Of a stretch of 29,315 nt of DNA, positions 15,568 through 22,183 are shown piece after piece. The DNA is from a virus. Both the position numbers and the translations under genes were made by a program. The stretch's first letter is position 1. Each line of letters begins with the position of its first letter. Below the pieces are notes generated by a model. That model searched no databases. It was not told the origin of the DNA and was given only the letters and a program-made list of their open reading frames with translations. The DNA lies in the IMG/VR virus record IMGVR_UViG_3300021185_003296, positions 1 to 29,315 of that record. One strand, 5' to 3'.

Positions 15568-16229
15568 TCTTTTTCCTCCAACGAAGGTGTACGAAATTGT
15601 GTATAGTCTATTTTAATCTCAGTACCACCTGCCATTTGATCTAATACTAACTTATAAAGAGTTATGTTATTTTCTTTAGTCATGTGGCAATACCTTAAAT
15701 CCATATACTTACGACGTATTTCTAAAGCCGTTTCACCCCAAGCACTATCTTCTAACCTTGATATGTTTATGATAGGTGTTGCCTCAAAACCAAAATCCCA
15801 GTTTGCGCCATACATAAATTTGACGTCAGGTCGGGTTTCTAAAATTGAAGCTTTAAGAAGTCGAACATAATGTGATTCCTTTTCTTCATTATATAAATGT
15901 TTATGCCACATGCTGTAAGCAACGTATTCGTCATCAGTACCCATCCCAGAAGTATTTTCTACAAATGGTATGTGAAATCCATTGATTGATATTCTTCCTG
16001 GTCTTGGGAATACAAAAATGATATTGTCGTGTTGAGAATGATTGTCTATAAAAACTTTGTACATGTAATATGGATCACAGCCTTTTGTGCTGTAATTTGT
16101 AATATCGTAATTTTGTCTAAGAAGACTAACCCAACTGCTACCTGCGTTAGGTAATAAAGGATGTTTTAGTAAGTTATAATTTAAAACATCTTCATAAGAA
16201 AAGCTATCACCAAAAATACCTAAGTTCAT
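15546..16229 (-). CDS. SGNH/GDSL-like hydrolase
   Basis: The N-terminus reads LGIFGDSFS, placing the nucleophile candidate S9 in a GDS block I. SSWVSLLRQNY and the ITNYSTKGCDPYYM stretch match the helix and block II of SGNH enzymes. A DLRYCHMTKENN segment near the C-terminus could give the catalytic His. Length is 227 residues. Such enzymes act as esterases or O-acyl transferases on sugars and lipids. No ribosome site is obvious, and the ATG follows the nitroreductase stop by only three bases, so coupling is likely. It fits a pathway handling acylated glycans. Confidence 0.7.
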   Translation of the reverse strand: MNLGIFGDSFSYEDVLNYNLLKHPLLPNAGSSWVSLLRQNYDITNYSTKGCDPYYMYKVFIDNHSQHDNIIFVFPRPGRISINGFHIPFVENTSGMGTDDEYVAYSMWHKHLYNEEKESHYVRLLKASILETRPDVKFMYGANWDFGFEATPIINISRLEDSAWGETALEIRRKYMDLRYCHMTKENNITLYKLVLDQMAGGTEIKIDYTQFRTPSLEEKECYLIRK

Positions 16230-16232
16230 TTA

Positions 16233-16847
16233 TTAGCTTATGTACTCTACTTTGATGTCCTTAGTAAAAGTTGGAAAAGTAAAATCATTATCTTTCATAT
16301 CAACTCTGCGGTTTCTTGATTTATCAGGAAAACCAATACCCATCATAAGCATAACTCTTTCAGATCCTATAACTTCTCCAACCTCTTCTGGGTTAAAGCA
16401 TTGGCAACAGCCAGTAGAATAACCTAACAAGTTGGCAGTGTATGTTAAATAACCAGCTGCAATCCCAAGCGCAACATTAGAATCTTTAAATCTTTCTGGA
16501 TCTCCATCTTTGGATTGAGTATCTCTTTCCTCGGTTGTTCTTAAATGTTCATCTCTATCTTCTGAGAATGCAATCACTAGGTTAGCTAAAACCTGAGGAT
16601 TTTTCTTAGCTTCTCGAGTTTCAAAATTAATCATAAAGCCTTCGGTCTTATCATAAATACTTTCAATAATATCACGGTTCGTAATGAAGTGTACTTTATA
16701 AAAAACTCTATTTTGTTTTGAAGAGCATTGTGTAACAGCAGTTTGAAGAGTTTTAATATCTTCTTCTGGTAAGGATCGACTTAGGTCCCAGTTGCGTTGA
16801 CAATGCTGTGATTTCACTATTGTTTTTTCAAGAAAACTGTTGAACAT
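16233..16847 (-). CDS. Nitroreductase-family flavoprotein
   Basis: A 204-residue protein with an early R-N-W-D-L-S-R helix. CSSKQNRVFYKVHFIT lies where FMN-binding Ser/Asn residues are found in nitroreductases. DSNVALGIAAGYLTYTANLLGYSTGCCQCF is typical of the dimer helix plus glycine turn, and LMMGIGFPD is the closing strand. FMN-dependent two-electron redox is expected. It is the first gene of the leftward operon, preceded by a CTAGGAGGATATT ribosome site and a late promoter octamer. In peptide-modification clusters, nitroreductase-like enzymes act as dehydrogenases, a precedent from known families rather than evidence here. Confidence 0.85.
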   Translation of the reverse strand: MFNSFLEKTIVKSQHCQRNWDLSRSLPEEDIKTLQTAVTQCSSKQNRVFYKVHFITNRDIIESIYDKTEGFMINFETREAKKNPQVLANLVIAFSEDRDEHLRTTEERDTQSKDGDPERFKDSNVALGIAAGYLTYTANLLGYSTGCCQCFNPEEVGEVIGSERVMLMMGIGFPDKSRNRRVDMKDNDFTFPTFTKDIKVEYIS

Positions 16848-16876
16848 AATATCCTCCTAGGCGTCCATGTTTATAT

Positions 16877-16884
16877 TATTTATA
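16877..16884 (-). promoter_or_regulatory. T4-type late promoter (minus strand)
   Basis: The plus strand reads TATTTATA, that is TATAAATA on the minus strand, 30 bases upstream of the nitroreductase ATG in the divergent intergenic gap. It would make the leftward tailoring operon a late transcript. It sits back to back with a sigma70 promoter driving the early genes rightward. Chance matches of this A/T octamer are expected elsewhere, but the intergenic placement and distance fit. Confidence 0.65.
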
Positions 16885-16907
16885 TGAAAAAAAAATTAAA
16901 TTAACCG

Positions 16908-16936
16908 TTGACAAGGCTTTTTAACTATGGTATAAT
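16908..16936 (+). promoter_or_regulatory. Consensus sigma70 promoter P1
   Basis: Perfect TTGACA, 17-bp spacer and perfect TATAAT, with an extended -10 TGG immediately before the hexamer. The predicted transcript starts about 18 bases upstream of the ATG at 16961. The flanks (TTAACCG before, AACTATGG in the spacer) recur at the next promoter, 317 bases away. As a fully host-like promoter it should fire immediately after infection. Confidence 0.92.
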
Positions 16937-16960
16937 AGTACTATCAATAAGGAATATAAT

Positions 16961-17215
16961 ATGCTAAAAAATGATATATGGTACAAAGAGGAATTGTTGG
17001 AATCATTTGATGAGGTTTATCAGCATAATGGATACGCTTTGTTAAATGAACTGTACGAAGATGATGAACGCTTCTATAAAAACACTTGGATGTGGGGACG
17101 TGTCGAAGGTGACACAGTCTATGATGTTCGTATTCTTGATGACTTATCAAGTAATAGTTTTGCTAAATATGACGAAGCTATGGAATCTTTCTTAAAAAAA
17201 CTTGAAATAAAATGA
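16961..17215 (+). CDS. Small early protein of unknown function, 84 aa
   Basis: Family not recognised. It is a very acidic protein with many Glu, Asp and Tyr and a Trp pair (WMW) near residue 47. The C-terminal FLKKLEIK tail is basic. It has no membrane segment or metal motif. AAGGA lies upstream of the ATG. Preceded by a consensus promoter, it is likely expressed in the first minutes. Small acidic early phage proteins often target host enzymes, but nothing here identifies a target. Confidence 0.75.
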   Translation: MLKNDIWYKEELLESFDEVYQHNGYALLNELYEDDERFYKNTWMWGRVEGDTVYDVRILDDLSSNSFAKYDEAMESFLKKLEIK

Positions 17216-17224
17216 AATTAACTG

Positions 17225-17253
17225 TTGACAAAGCAGTTCAACTATGTTATATT
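17225..17253 (+). promoter_or_regulatory. Sigma70 promoter P2
   Basis: TTGACA, 17-bp spacer, TATATT, with extended -10 TGT. The surrounding bases (TTAACTG before, TTCAACTATG in the spacer) closely match promoter P1, so the two look like copies of one cassette. The predicted start is about 25 bases upstream of the ATG at 17285. Confidence 0.85.
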
Positions 17254-17284
17254 GATTGTATAAGGTAACAAAGGAAACCAAATA

Positions 17285-17587
17285 ATGAAATTCACATCTA
17301 AAAACCGCACTTCAACAGCATACCGTTTCACTGTAAAAATGGTTAATGGCCAAGTACATCCTGATGATATGGAAGCTGTTAACAATATTCGTGATCTTAT
17401 TAAAAATGCTAATAGCGAAATCCGTCGTTATAACTGGTCCTTTGTAAAACCTCAATACGTAAAACTTCAAGGTCGTGGCCCTCGTGCTGAAATTGCTCGT
17501 CGTGCTTATAGACATCCGCGGGCTTATGACCAAGGCCTACCTTTGAGCTTGGCGACATCTGCTGATGTATACGTATACGATCGCTAA
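17285..17587 (+). CDS. Small basic early protein of unknown function, 100 aa
   Basis: Family not recognised. The protein is rich in Arg and Lys, especially around RGPRAEIARRAYRHPRAYD, and starts MKFTSKNRTSTAYRF. The charge suggests nucleic-acid or acidic-protein binding. The ATG follows an AAGGAAA ribosome site and lies just downstream of promoter P2. Arg codons here are mostly CGT/CGC, unlike the AGA-rich late genes on the left, hinting at selection for high expression. Confidence 0.75.
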   Translation: MKFTSKNRTSTAYRFTVKMVNGQVHPDDMEAVNNIRDLIKNANSEIRRYNWSFVKPQYVKLQGRGPRAEIARRAYRHPRAYDQGLPLSLATSADVYVYDR

Positions 17588-17594
17588 ATAATAG

Positions 17595-17623
17595 TTGACA
17601 AACCATCTAAACTGTGATAGGAA
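17595..17623 (+). promoter_or_regulatory. Degenerate promoter P3 merged with a ribosome site
   Basis: Perfect TTGACA and a 17-bp spacer ending in TGA, but the -10 position reads TAGGAA. The AGGAA inside it is the ribosome site of the ATG at 17631. The spacer keeps the CTAAACTGTG pattern of P1 and P2. If still active, transcription would start at or near the ATG and lose the ribosome site. More likely it is a decayed copy. Confidence 0.4.
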
Positions 17624-17630
17624 TAGTACC

Positions 17631-17870
17631 ATGGATATGGAAAAACTACAAACACTTGATAAATTACCCTTAACTGAGGCTCAAGAAACTGCTACAAGCT
17701 TAATAGATCGTCGGAAGACACGAAAAGTTGTGGCTATGGGCTTGGAACGAGATATTCAAAAGGCCCGTTCATCGGCTGAAGTTTCTCGTATTATGTGGCA
17801 GGTTTATTTGTCAGGTAATGGTCTTGGAACTGTCGGTTCCCAATGGAAATCTTTTTATAAAGGTGTTTAA
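17631..17870 (+). CDS. Small early protein of unknown function, 79 aa
   Basis: The start is taken at ATG 17631, seven bases after AGGAA; a second ATG two codons on is possible. The protein is mostly helical by composition, with a basic RRKTRKVV patch and a C-terminal GNGLGTVGSQWKSFYKGV tail. No family is recognised. Its stop overlaps the next ATG (TAATG), so it is coupled to the nuclease-like gene. Confidence 0.7.
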   Translation: MDMEKLQTLDKLPLTEAQETATSLIDRRKTRKVVAMGLERDIQKARSSAEVSRIMWQVYLSGNGLGTVGSQWKSFYKGV

Positions 17871-18472
17871 TGTTTAAGCTACCCGAACCAATCATCGTCA
17901 CACTAGACGACAATCAAGTAAGTCATATTAATACTATGGCTCAAGAAATCTTTGAAGATCCTTATCGGCGTAGGGATCGATCTCTTGAAGCTGTGTATTC
18001 TCATTGCTGGGCTGGTGTTCCACTCGAGTTTGCTCTTCAAGCACAAGGTGCTACTATGAACCCTAACCAATTTGATTATTCAAATCCAGACTCTCATAAC
18101 TGGGATGTTGAATGGAACGGGCTTAAGGCTGAAGTTAAAAACTCCCAAGATCCTGGTAAATTACCAGATAAATATGAAAAGAAATGGTTGACCATATCAA
18201 ACTATATGGCAAATAAAATTGTAAGAAACCGTCGTTTATACCCAAATTGTGTTGACATAATCATATTTGGATGTTATAATAAACTATCTGAAAATACTTT
18301 TGACGTTCGTTGGCGGGCTGTTGTGCCCTTTGATACCATTCGCCAAAACCTTCGTAAGTGCCAAGAAAAGTATGATAACAATTGGACTATTGATCATGAC
18401 GGTGTAAAACGTATTAAGTATTTTTATAGTATAAAAACTGAACCACGCGCGATATATAACTATGATGTATGA
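17870..18472 (+). CDS. PD-(D/E)XK nuclease-like protein, 200 aa
   Basis: The segment WDVEWNGLKAEVKNS has D79 followed nine residues later by E88-x-K90, the core metal-binding layout of PD-(D/E)XK nucleases. It is preceded by a helix with LEFALQAQG, like the conserved helix of restriction-type enzymes. Later strands (CVDIIIFGCY, FDVRWRAVVPFD) fit the fold. No recognition domain is evident. It could degrade host DNA early or act in repair. An internal consensus promoter lies in its second half. Assignment is from motif geometry only. Confidence 0.6.
   Translation: MFKLPEPIIVTLDDNQVSHINTMAQEIFEDPYRRRDRSLEAVYSHCWAGVPLEFALQAQGATMNPNQFDYSNPDSHNWDVEWNGLKAEVKNSQDPGKLPDKYEKKWLTISNYMANKIVRNRRLYPNCVDIIIFGCYNKLSENTFDVRWRAVVPFDTIRQNLRKCQEKYDNNWTIDHDGVKRIKYFYSIKTEPRAIYNYDV
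18252..18280 (+). promoter_or_regulatory. Consensus sigma70 promoter P4 inside a coding sequence
   Basis: Perfect TTGACA, 17-bp spacer and perfect TATAAT with extended -10 TGT, all within the nuclease-like gene. It would start transcription about 195 bases upstream of the dNTP pyrophosphohydrolase and dCMP hydroxymethylase genes. The identical architecture to P1 makes a chance match unlikely. Confidence 0.82.
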
Positions 18473-18483
18473 ATGGAGTAAAT

Positions 18484-18816
18484 ATGAAACATGATAATGG
18501 CAAACCACCTATTAATTTAGTTCCACCTGAGGCTATCATTGCAGCTGCTCAGGTTTTTGGCTTTGGTGCTCAAAAATATGGTGAAAACAATTGGCGTCAA
18601 GATCTGGATAAGTTTCCATATTCTCGTCATTACGCTTCTATTATGCGACATCTTTTAGCTTTTCATTCAGGTGAAGATCTTGATCCTGAAAGTGGTTTAC
18701 CTCATACACATCATGCGCTAACTCAAATGATTATTTTGGTTATGTGTGAATTGCAAGGTGACAAAGATTTGATTGATGATCGCTTTAAAGTAGAGGATGA
18801 TACAAATGCGGTATAA
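18484..18816 (+). CDS. All-alpha dNTP pyrophosphohydrolase-like protein (dATP/dGTP diphosphohydrolase N-terminal type)
   Basis: The start is ATG 18484 after a GGAG ribosome site. The 110-residue protein begins with a KHDNGKPPINLVPP stretch. It continues with FGFGAQKYGENNWRQ, YSRHYASIMRHLLAF, GEDLDPESGLPH and HHALTQM, the signature of the small phage family annotated as dATP/dGTP diphosphohydrolase (MazZ-related). These hydrolyse dNTPs to dNMP and pyrophosphate. The gene lies directly before dCMP hydroxymethylase and overlaps it by 11 bases. It could do the job of T4 gp56 by removing dCTP and supplying dCMP; base specificity cannot be read from sequence. Confidence 0.8.
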   Translation: MKHDNGKPPINLVPPEAIIAAAQVFGFGAQKYGENNWRQDLDKFPYSRHYASIMRHLLAFHSGEDLDPESGLPHTHHALTQMIILVMCELQGDKDLIDDRFKVEDDTNAV

Positions 18817-19504
18817 TACAGTACAAGATATTCGAGAGTTCTTTATTGGTGAACTCAAAGATGAAGCATATGAAATTGACAAAACTGGTCAACGCACTAT
18901 TGAAATGCTAGGTGCAAGCTTTGTTGCTTCAGAACCAGCAATCTTTGGTGAACCAAGCCAAGCTTATATTAATGCTGAGCTTGCTTGGTATGAGTCGCAA
19001 TCAACAAACATTAAAGATATCTATGGACCTGATAAAGAACCACCTGCAGCGTGGCAGTATTCAGCTGATCCACATGGTAACATTAATTCAAACTATGGCC
19101 ATTTAGTATTTTCTAAAAAATACCATAATCAATTCCAAAACGCCTTTGATGAGTTATGGTCTAATATTGAAAGCCGTCGTGCTGAAATGGTTTACAACCG
19201 TCCTTCTATCTGGGTTGAGTTTAATGAAGGTGGCAAGTCAGACTTTATTTGTACTAACGCACAAACATTTTATATCCGTGACGATACATTGATGATGGTA
19301 TCTCAAATGCGTTCTAATGATGTAGTCTTTGGCTATAAGAACGATTACGCGTGGGCTCAATATCTAATGGATAAGTTTGTATCTCAATGGAATCAACAAT
19401 GCAGACTTCCAGGTAATAAGCACCCTACTATTCAAAAAGGTATGCTTATTTGGCAAGTCCAAAATTTACATGTGTATGAACGCCACTTTGGATTGGTGAA
19501 GTAA
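18806..19504 (+). CDS. 42: dCMP hydroxymethylase (T4 gp42 homologue)
   Basis: The 232-residue product tracks T4 gp42 along its length: DKTGQRTIEMLGASFVASEP near the N-terminus, INSNYG, SRRAEMVYNRPS, SDFICTN with catalytic Cys149, MRSNDVVFGYKNDYAW, and LHVYERHFGLV. These are thymidylate-synthase-fold residues tuned to dCMP. The enzyme converts dCMP and methylenetetrahydrofolate to 5-hydroxymethyl-dCMP. The start is ATG 18806, eight bases after AGAGGA. It implies that the phage replaces some or all cytosine with 5-hydroxymethylcytosine. Comparison is from memory of the T4 protein. Confidence 0.93.
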   Translation: MRYNTVQDIREFFIGELKDEAYEIDKTGQRTIEMLGASFVASEPAIFGEPSQAYINAELAWYESQSTNIKDIYGPDKEPPAAWQYSADPHGNINSNYGHLVFSKKYHNQFQNAFDELWSNIESRRAEMVYNRPSIWVEFNEGGKSDFICTNAQTFYIRDDTLMMVSQMRSNDVVFGYKNDYAWAQYLMDKFVSQWNQQCRLPGNKHPTIQKGMLIWQVQNLHVYERHFGLVK

Positions 19505-19674
19505 TGGTATTTTCAAAGCATAACATACAAGTTACCAATAAAGGTAAATACACATCAGATGCAGTACATGTCGACGATGATGGTAAAAATACAGTAGTAA
19601 ATATGTGCCCTGAGTTTGATACTGTTGATGAAGTAGTGGAATGGATTCAAACTCATATGGAGGATGATGCGTGA
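19504..19674 (+). CDS. Small protein of unknown function, 56 aa
   Basis: A short frame begins with an ATG overlapping the hydroxymethylase stop (TAATG) and ends in a TGA overlapping the next GTG (GTGA). It begins MVFSKHNIQVTNKGKY and ends HMEDDA, with a VDDDGKNTVVNM turn. The double overlap and lack of any other use of this 170-base stretch support it as a real gene. The GGAGG that serves the aldolase start lies inside its last codons. No family is recognised; the sequence could form a small beta-hairpin plus helix domain. Confidence 0.7.
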   Translation: MVFSKHNIQVTNKGKYTSDAVHVDDDGKNTVVNMCPEFDTVDEVVEWIQTHMEDDA

Positions 19675-20471
19675 GATTTATTGCAGCATTAGATCAAAGT
19701 GGTGGATCAACGCCTGGCACATTAGAAAGATATGGCGTTCAATATACTGAAGATAATATGATGGATAAAATCCATGATATGCGTCTTAGAATTGTAAACT
19801 CACCAGCATTTGATGATAGTAATATATCAGCAGCAATTTTATTTAAAGACTCAGTTACTCGTGGAATGGTTAATATCCTTGATGAAAAAGGTATTGATTC
19901 GTTCCTAAAGATCGACGAAGGACTTACTACAGACGGCACAATGAAACCGTTTGATGTAAATGATATATGCGAATGGGCTACAAACGGGATTGGTCCTAAA
20001 ATCTATGGTACTAAAATGCGTAGCGTTGTTAAGAATATTGATACGATTAAACCTGTTCTTAAACAACAGTTTTCAATAGCAAAAACAGTAAGCGAATATG
20101 GCCTAGTTCCTATCATCGAACCCGAAGTTGAAATCAATAATCCTGATAAAGAAGCAATTGAGCAAGAACTATATTATCAATTGGAATCGCTATCAACAGT
20201 AAATTTTCCTGTTATATTTAAACTAACACCACCAGTAGTACCAAACCTATATCATAACCTTACAGTGTTTCCTAATGTAGAACGGGTTGTGTTTTTAAGT
20301 GGTGGATATACTATAGCAGGAGCATGTAGTAAACTAAGGCTAAATAATAATGTAGTTGCTAGTTTTAGTAGAGCATTATCTGAAGGCTTAAAATATGAGT
20401 TGACAGATAAAGAGTTTAATGATATATTAAGTAATAATATAGAAAGGATTGCAGAAGCAAGCGATGGATGA
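19671..20471 (+). CDS. Class I fructose-bisphosphate aldolase
   Basis: The start is GTG 19671, with GGAGG seven bases upstream. The protein begins with FIAALDQSGGSTPGTLERYG, the hallmark of class I aldolases. It contains a FLKIDEG strand, YGTKMRSVV, PIIEPEVE and VIFKLTPP, in which K184 is the expected Schiff-base lysine. LSGGYT is the phosphate-binding turn. The length of 266 residues is slightly shorter than bacterial homologues of about 295. It interconverts fructose-1,6-bisphosphate with two triose phosphates, or condenses dihydroxyacetone phosphate with another aldehyde. It lies between hydroxymethylase and the DNA glycosyltransferase. Confidence 0.88.
   Translation: MRFIAALDQSGGSTPGTLERYGVQYTEDNMMDKIHDMRLRIVNSPAFDDSNISAAILFKDSVTRGMVNILDEKGIDSFLKIDEGLTTDGTMKPFDVNDICEWATNGIGPKIYGTKMRSVVKNIDTIKPVLKQQFSIAKTVSEYGLVPIIEPEVEINNPDKEAIEQELYYQLESLSTVNFPVIFKLTPPVVPNLYHNLTVFPNVERVVFLSGGYTIAGACSKLRLNNNVVASFSRALSEGLKYELTDKEFNDILSNNIERIAEASDG
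20400..20428 (+). promoter_or_regulatory. Sigma70 promoter P5 inside the aldolase gene
   Basis: TTGACA, 17-bp spacer, TATATT, with extended -10 TGA. It is placed near the end of the aldolase gene, about 30 bases before the coiled-coil gene and 330 before the agt-like gene. Confidence 0.7.
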
Positions 20472-20706
20472 ACCAACTGGTAAGCTTATTCAAATTACGG
20501 ACATAATTGAAACAAAAGTTCGCAAACAAAAAGAGTTAGAGTTCTATGAAAAAGAGCTTAAGAAACTCCAACAAAAGATGTACTTTATACAAAAAGACAT
20601 TGACATTACCAATATTATTATCAATATAATTGAGAACGAAAAGGTAATGGATATAAAAGAAAACATGGAAGCCAGAATGCTTGGCGATGATAGTGAAAAA
20701 CATTAG
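20464..20706 (+). CDS. Small coiled-coil protein, 80 aa
   Basis: The start is ATG 20464, overlapping the aldolase stop by 8 bases; an upstream TTG lacks a usable ribosome site. Residues 10-60 are a continuous Lys/Glu/Leu heptad-like helix (KVRKQKELEFYEKELKKLQQK), followed by an Ile/Asn-rich segment and an acidic tail. It probably oligomerises. No family is recognised. The 52-base gap after it leads to the agt-like gene, whose ribosome site is GAGGAG. Confidence 0.65.
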   Translation: MDEPTGKLIQITDIIETKVRKQKELEFYEKELKKLQQKMYFIQKDIDITNIIINIIENEKVMDIKENMEARMLGDDSEKH

Positions 20707-20758
20707 TATCTAAAATGGCTAAATAGTCCATAGCAAGATACAATGAGGAGATTATATT

Positions 20759-22183
20759 ATGAAAATTGCTTTTATTTTTGGTAAAGGTATTGAAGGTTGT
20801 GGTGTAACCAAAGGTGCAAACATCTTTGAAGATTGGTTAGTATCTCAAGGCCATGAAACTATGGTTATTGATTTTGATAATAAACAAAGCTTTGCCCGAG
20901 CTCAAAACGTAGATTGGCATGGAAACGTTTTACGAGTAGAGTCTAATCAAGAAATAGAAGATGTACCAAGTATAGTAGATGCTGTTAACACGTGTGACAT
21001 TGCTATTGTACACTCTTTTCCTACCCGTAAAAATGGAAAGTACATTGATAGATTTCGTCAGTTTGTAGAAGCTATTAATGATCCAATCATTGTGGTGCAT
21101 GATCATGCTATTACTAAAAATACTATTAATCGTCAGACTGGTGCTGGCGAGTTGTTTGCGTTGGCAGACATTGGTATTACACAATCATTTGAAGGATATT
21201 CACAAGAGTGTTATTTAGCACTTGATCCTGGCCTTGAAGGTAGACTACTTGAAAATCCTATTTGGGTTCGTACTGAAGATTACGATCAATATCGTGTTGA
21301 CTATGAAGATAGAAAAAAGCACTTTATGTATATGGGTCGTATGTCAACGCTAAAAGATCCTGGAATGATTTGTCGTATTGAACCGTATTTGAAAAATGAA
21401 TGGGATCTGACTTTGATGGGTTGTGAACGTTCTATTTCATCTATTGGTAATCCTGACTCTAAAACATTAGCAACTGATGCAGCTCCATATCATAAGTCTT
21501 ATCAACCAAAAATTCTATTTGTTGGAACAAACTCAGCTGGTGAACATTACCTTCCAGGCAAAGAGAAAAACAAAACTGGTACTACAATTACAGCTTATGA
21601 TGGATATAAGTATGATTTTGGTATGGGCCAGCTTGGTACCTCTATGGCTGCTTGGTGTGGATATCGCCTTGGTGATCCAAAGGAATATGGTTATCGTATG
21701 GAATATACAGTAATTGAATCATTCCTATTATCCTTGCCTGTTATTAGTAGACACTTTGCTGAAAACGCAGTATCACCTGAAGGTAAAAAGTGGGGTGAAT
21801 ATTATGGTCCACTTATCTCAGAAGCTACCAAGGAAGAAGAGCTTGCGGCTGAATTAAAACGTATTGCTGATAATCCTGAAGAATGGAAAGCTCGTACCAA
21901 AGCATGCCGTGAAATTGCTTATAAGTTTAATGATATTGAAGTTCTTGGTCCAAAATTCTTAGATTTTGTATTGACAAAAGGCAAAAGACATGATAAGATA
22001 GATTTTATAGATAGGATTTCAAGTTACTTCCCAAGTGCTCGTGAACGTCGCGAAAACGGAGAAATTATTATTTCAACTCCTGGAAGTGTTCTACTTGAAA
22101 AGCCTTTGACTCTTGTTGATGGAAGACAAAATGAAATTAAAGAACCCAAGCAAGTTGGTGCTACAATTGAAGGATTTTTCTAA
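20759..22183 (+). CDS. agt: T4 alpha-glucosyltransferase-like DNA glycosyltransferase (GT-B)
   Basis: The N-terminus reads KIAFIFGKGIEGCGVTK, in which residues 11-18 nearly repeat the GLEGCGVTK of T4 agt. DWLVSQGHE, KQSFARAQ and VVHDHAITK follow in the same places as their T4 counterparts. The C-terminal half has MYMGRMSTLKDP and EYTVIESFLLSLPVISRH, the donor-binding GT-B segments. At 474 residues it is about 70 longer than the T4 enzyme, chiefly in the C-terminal half. It should transfer a sugar to 5-hydroxymethylcytosine in DNA. The following kinase and cytidylyltransferase genes raise the chance of a donor other than UDP-glucose. Confidence 0.82.
   Translation: MKIAFIFGKGIEGCGVTKGANIFEDWLVSQGHETMVIDFDNKQSFARAQNVDWHGNVLRVESNQEIEDVPSIVDAVNTCDIAIVHSFPTRKNGKYIDRFRQFVEAINDPIIVVHDHAITKNTINRQTGAGELFALADIGITQSFEGYSQECYLALDPGLEGRLLENPIWVRTEDYDQYRVDYEDRKKHFMYMGRMSTLKDPGMICRIEPYLKNEWDLTLMGCERSISSIGNPDSKTLATDAAPYHKSYQPKILFVGTNSAGEHYLPGKEKNKTGTTITAYDGYKYDFGMGQLGTSMAAWCGYRLGDPKEYGYRMEYTVIESFLLSLPVISRHFAENAVSPEGKKWGEYYGPLISEATKEEELAAELKRIADNPEEWKARTKACREIAYKFNDIEVLGPKFLDFVLTKGKRHDKIDFIDRISSYFPSARERRENGEIIISTPGSVLLEKPLTLVDGRQNEIKEPKQVGATIEGFF
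21971..21999 (+). promoter_or_regulatory. Sigma70 promoter P6 inside the agt-like gene
   Basis: TTGACA, 17-bp spacer, TAAGAT, with extended -10 TGA. It is internal to the agt-like gene, about 180 bases upstream of the HAD-kinase fusion. The -10 differs from consensus at one position, so activity is less sure than for P1, P4 or P7. Confidence 0.6.

Noticed and set aside
20600-20641. TTGACA followed by TATAAT inside the coiled-coil gene
   Set aside because: Spacing is 19 bp, unlike the strict 17 bp of the other promoters, and no extended -10 is present.
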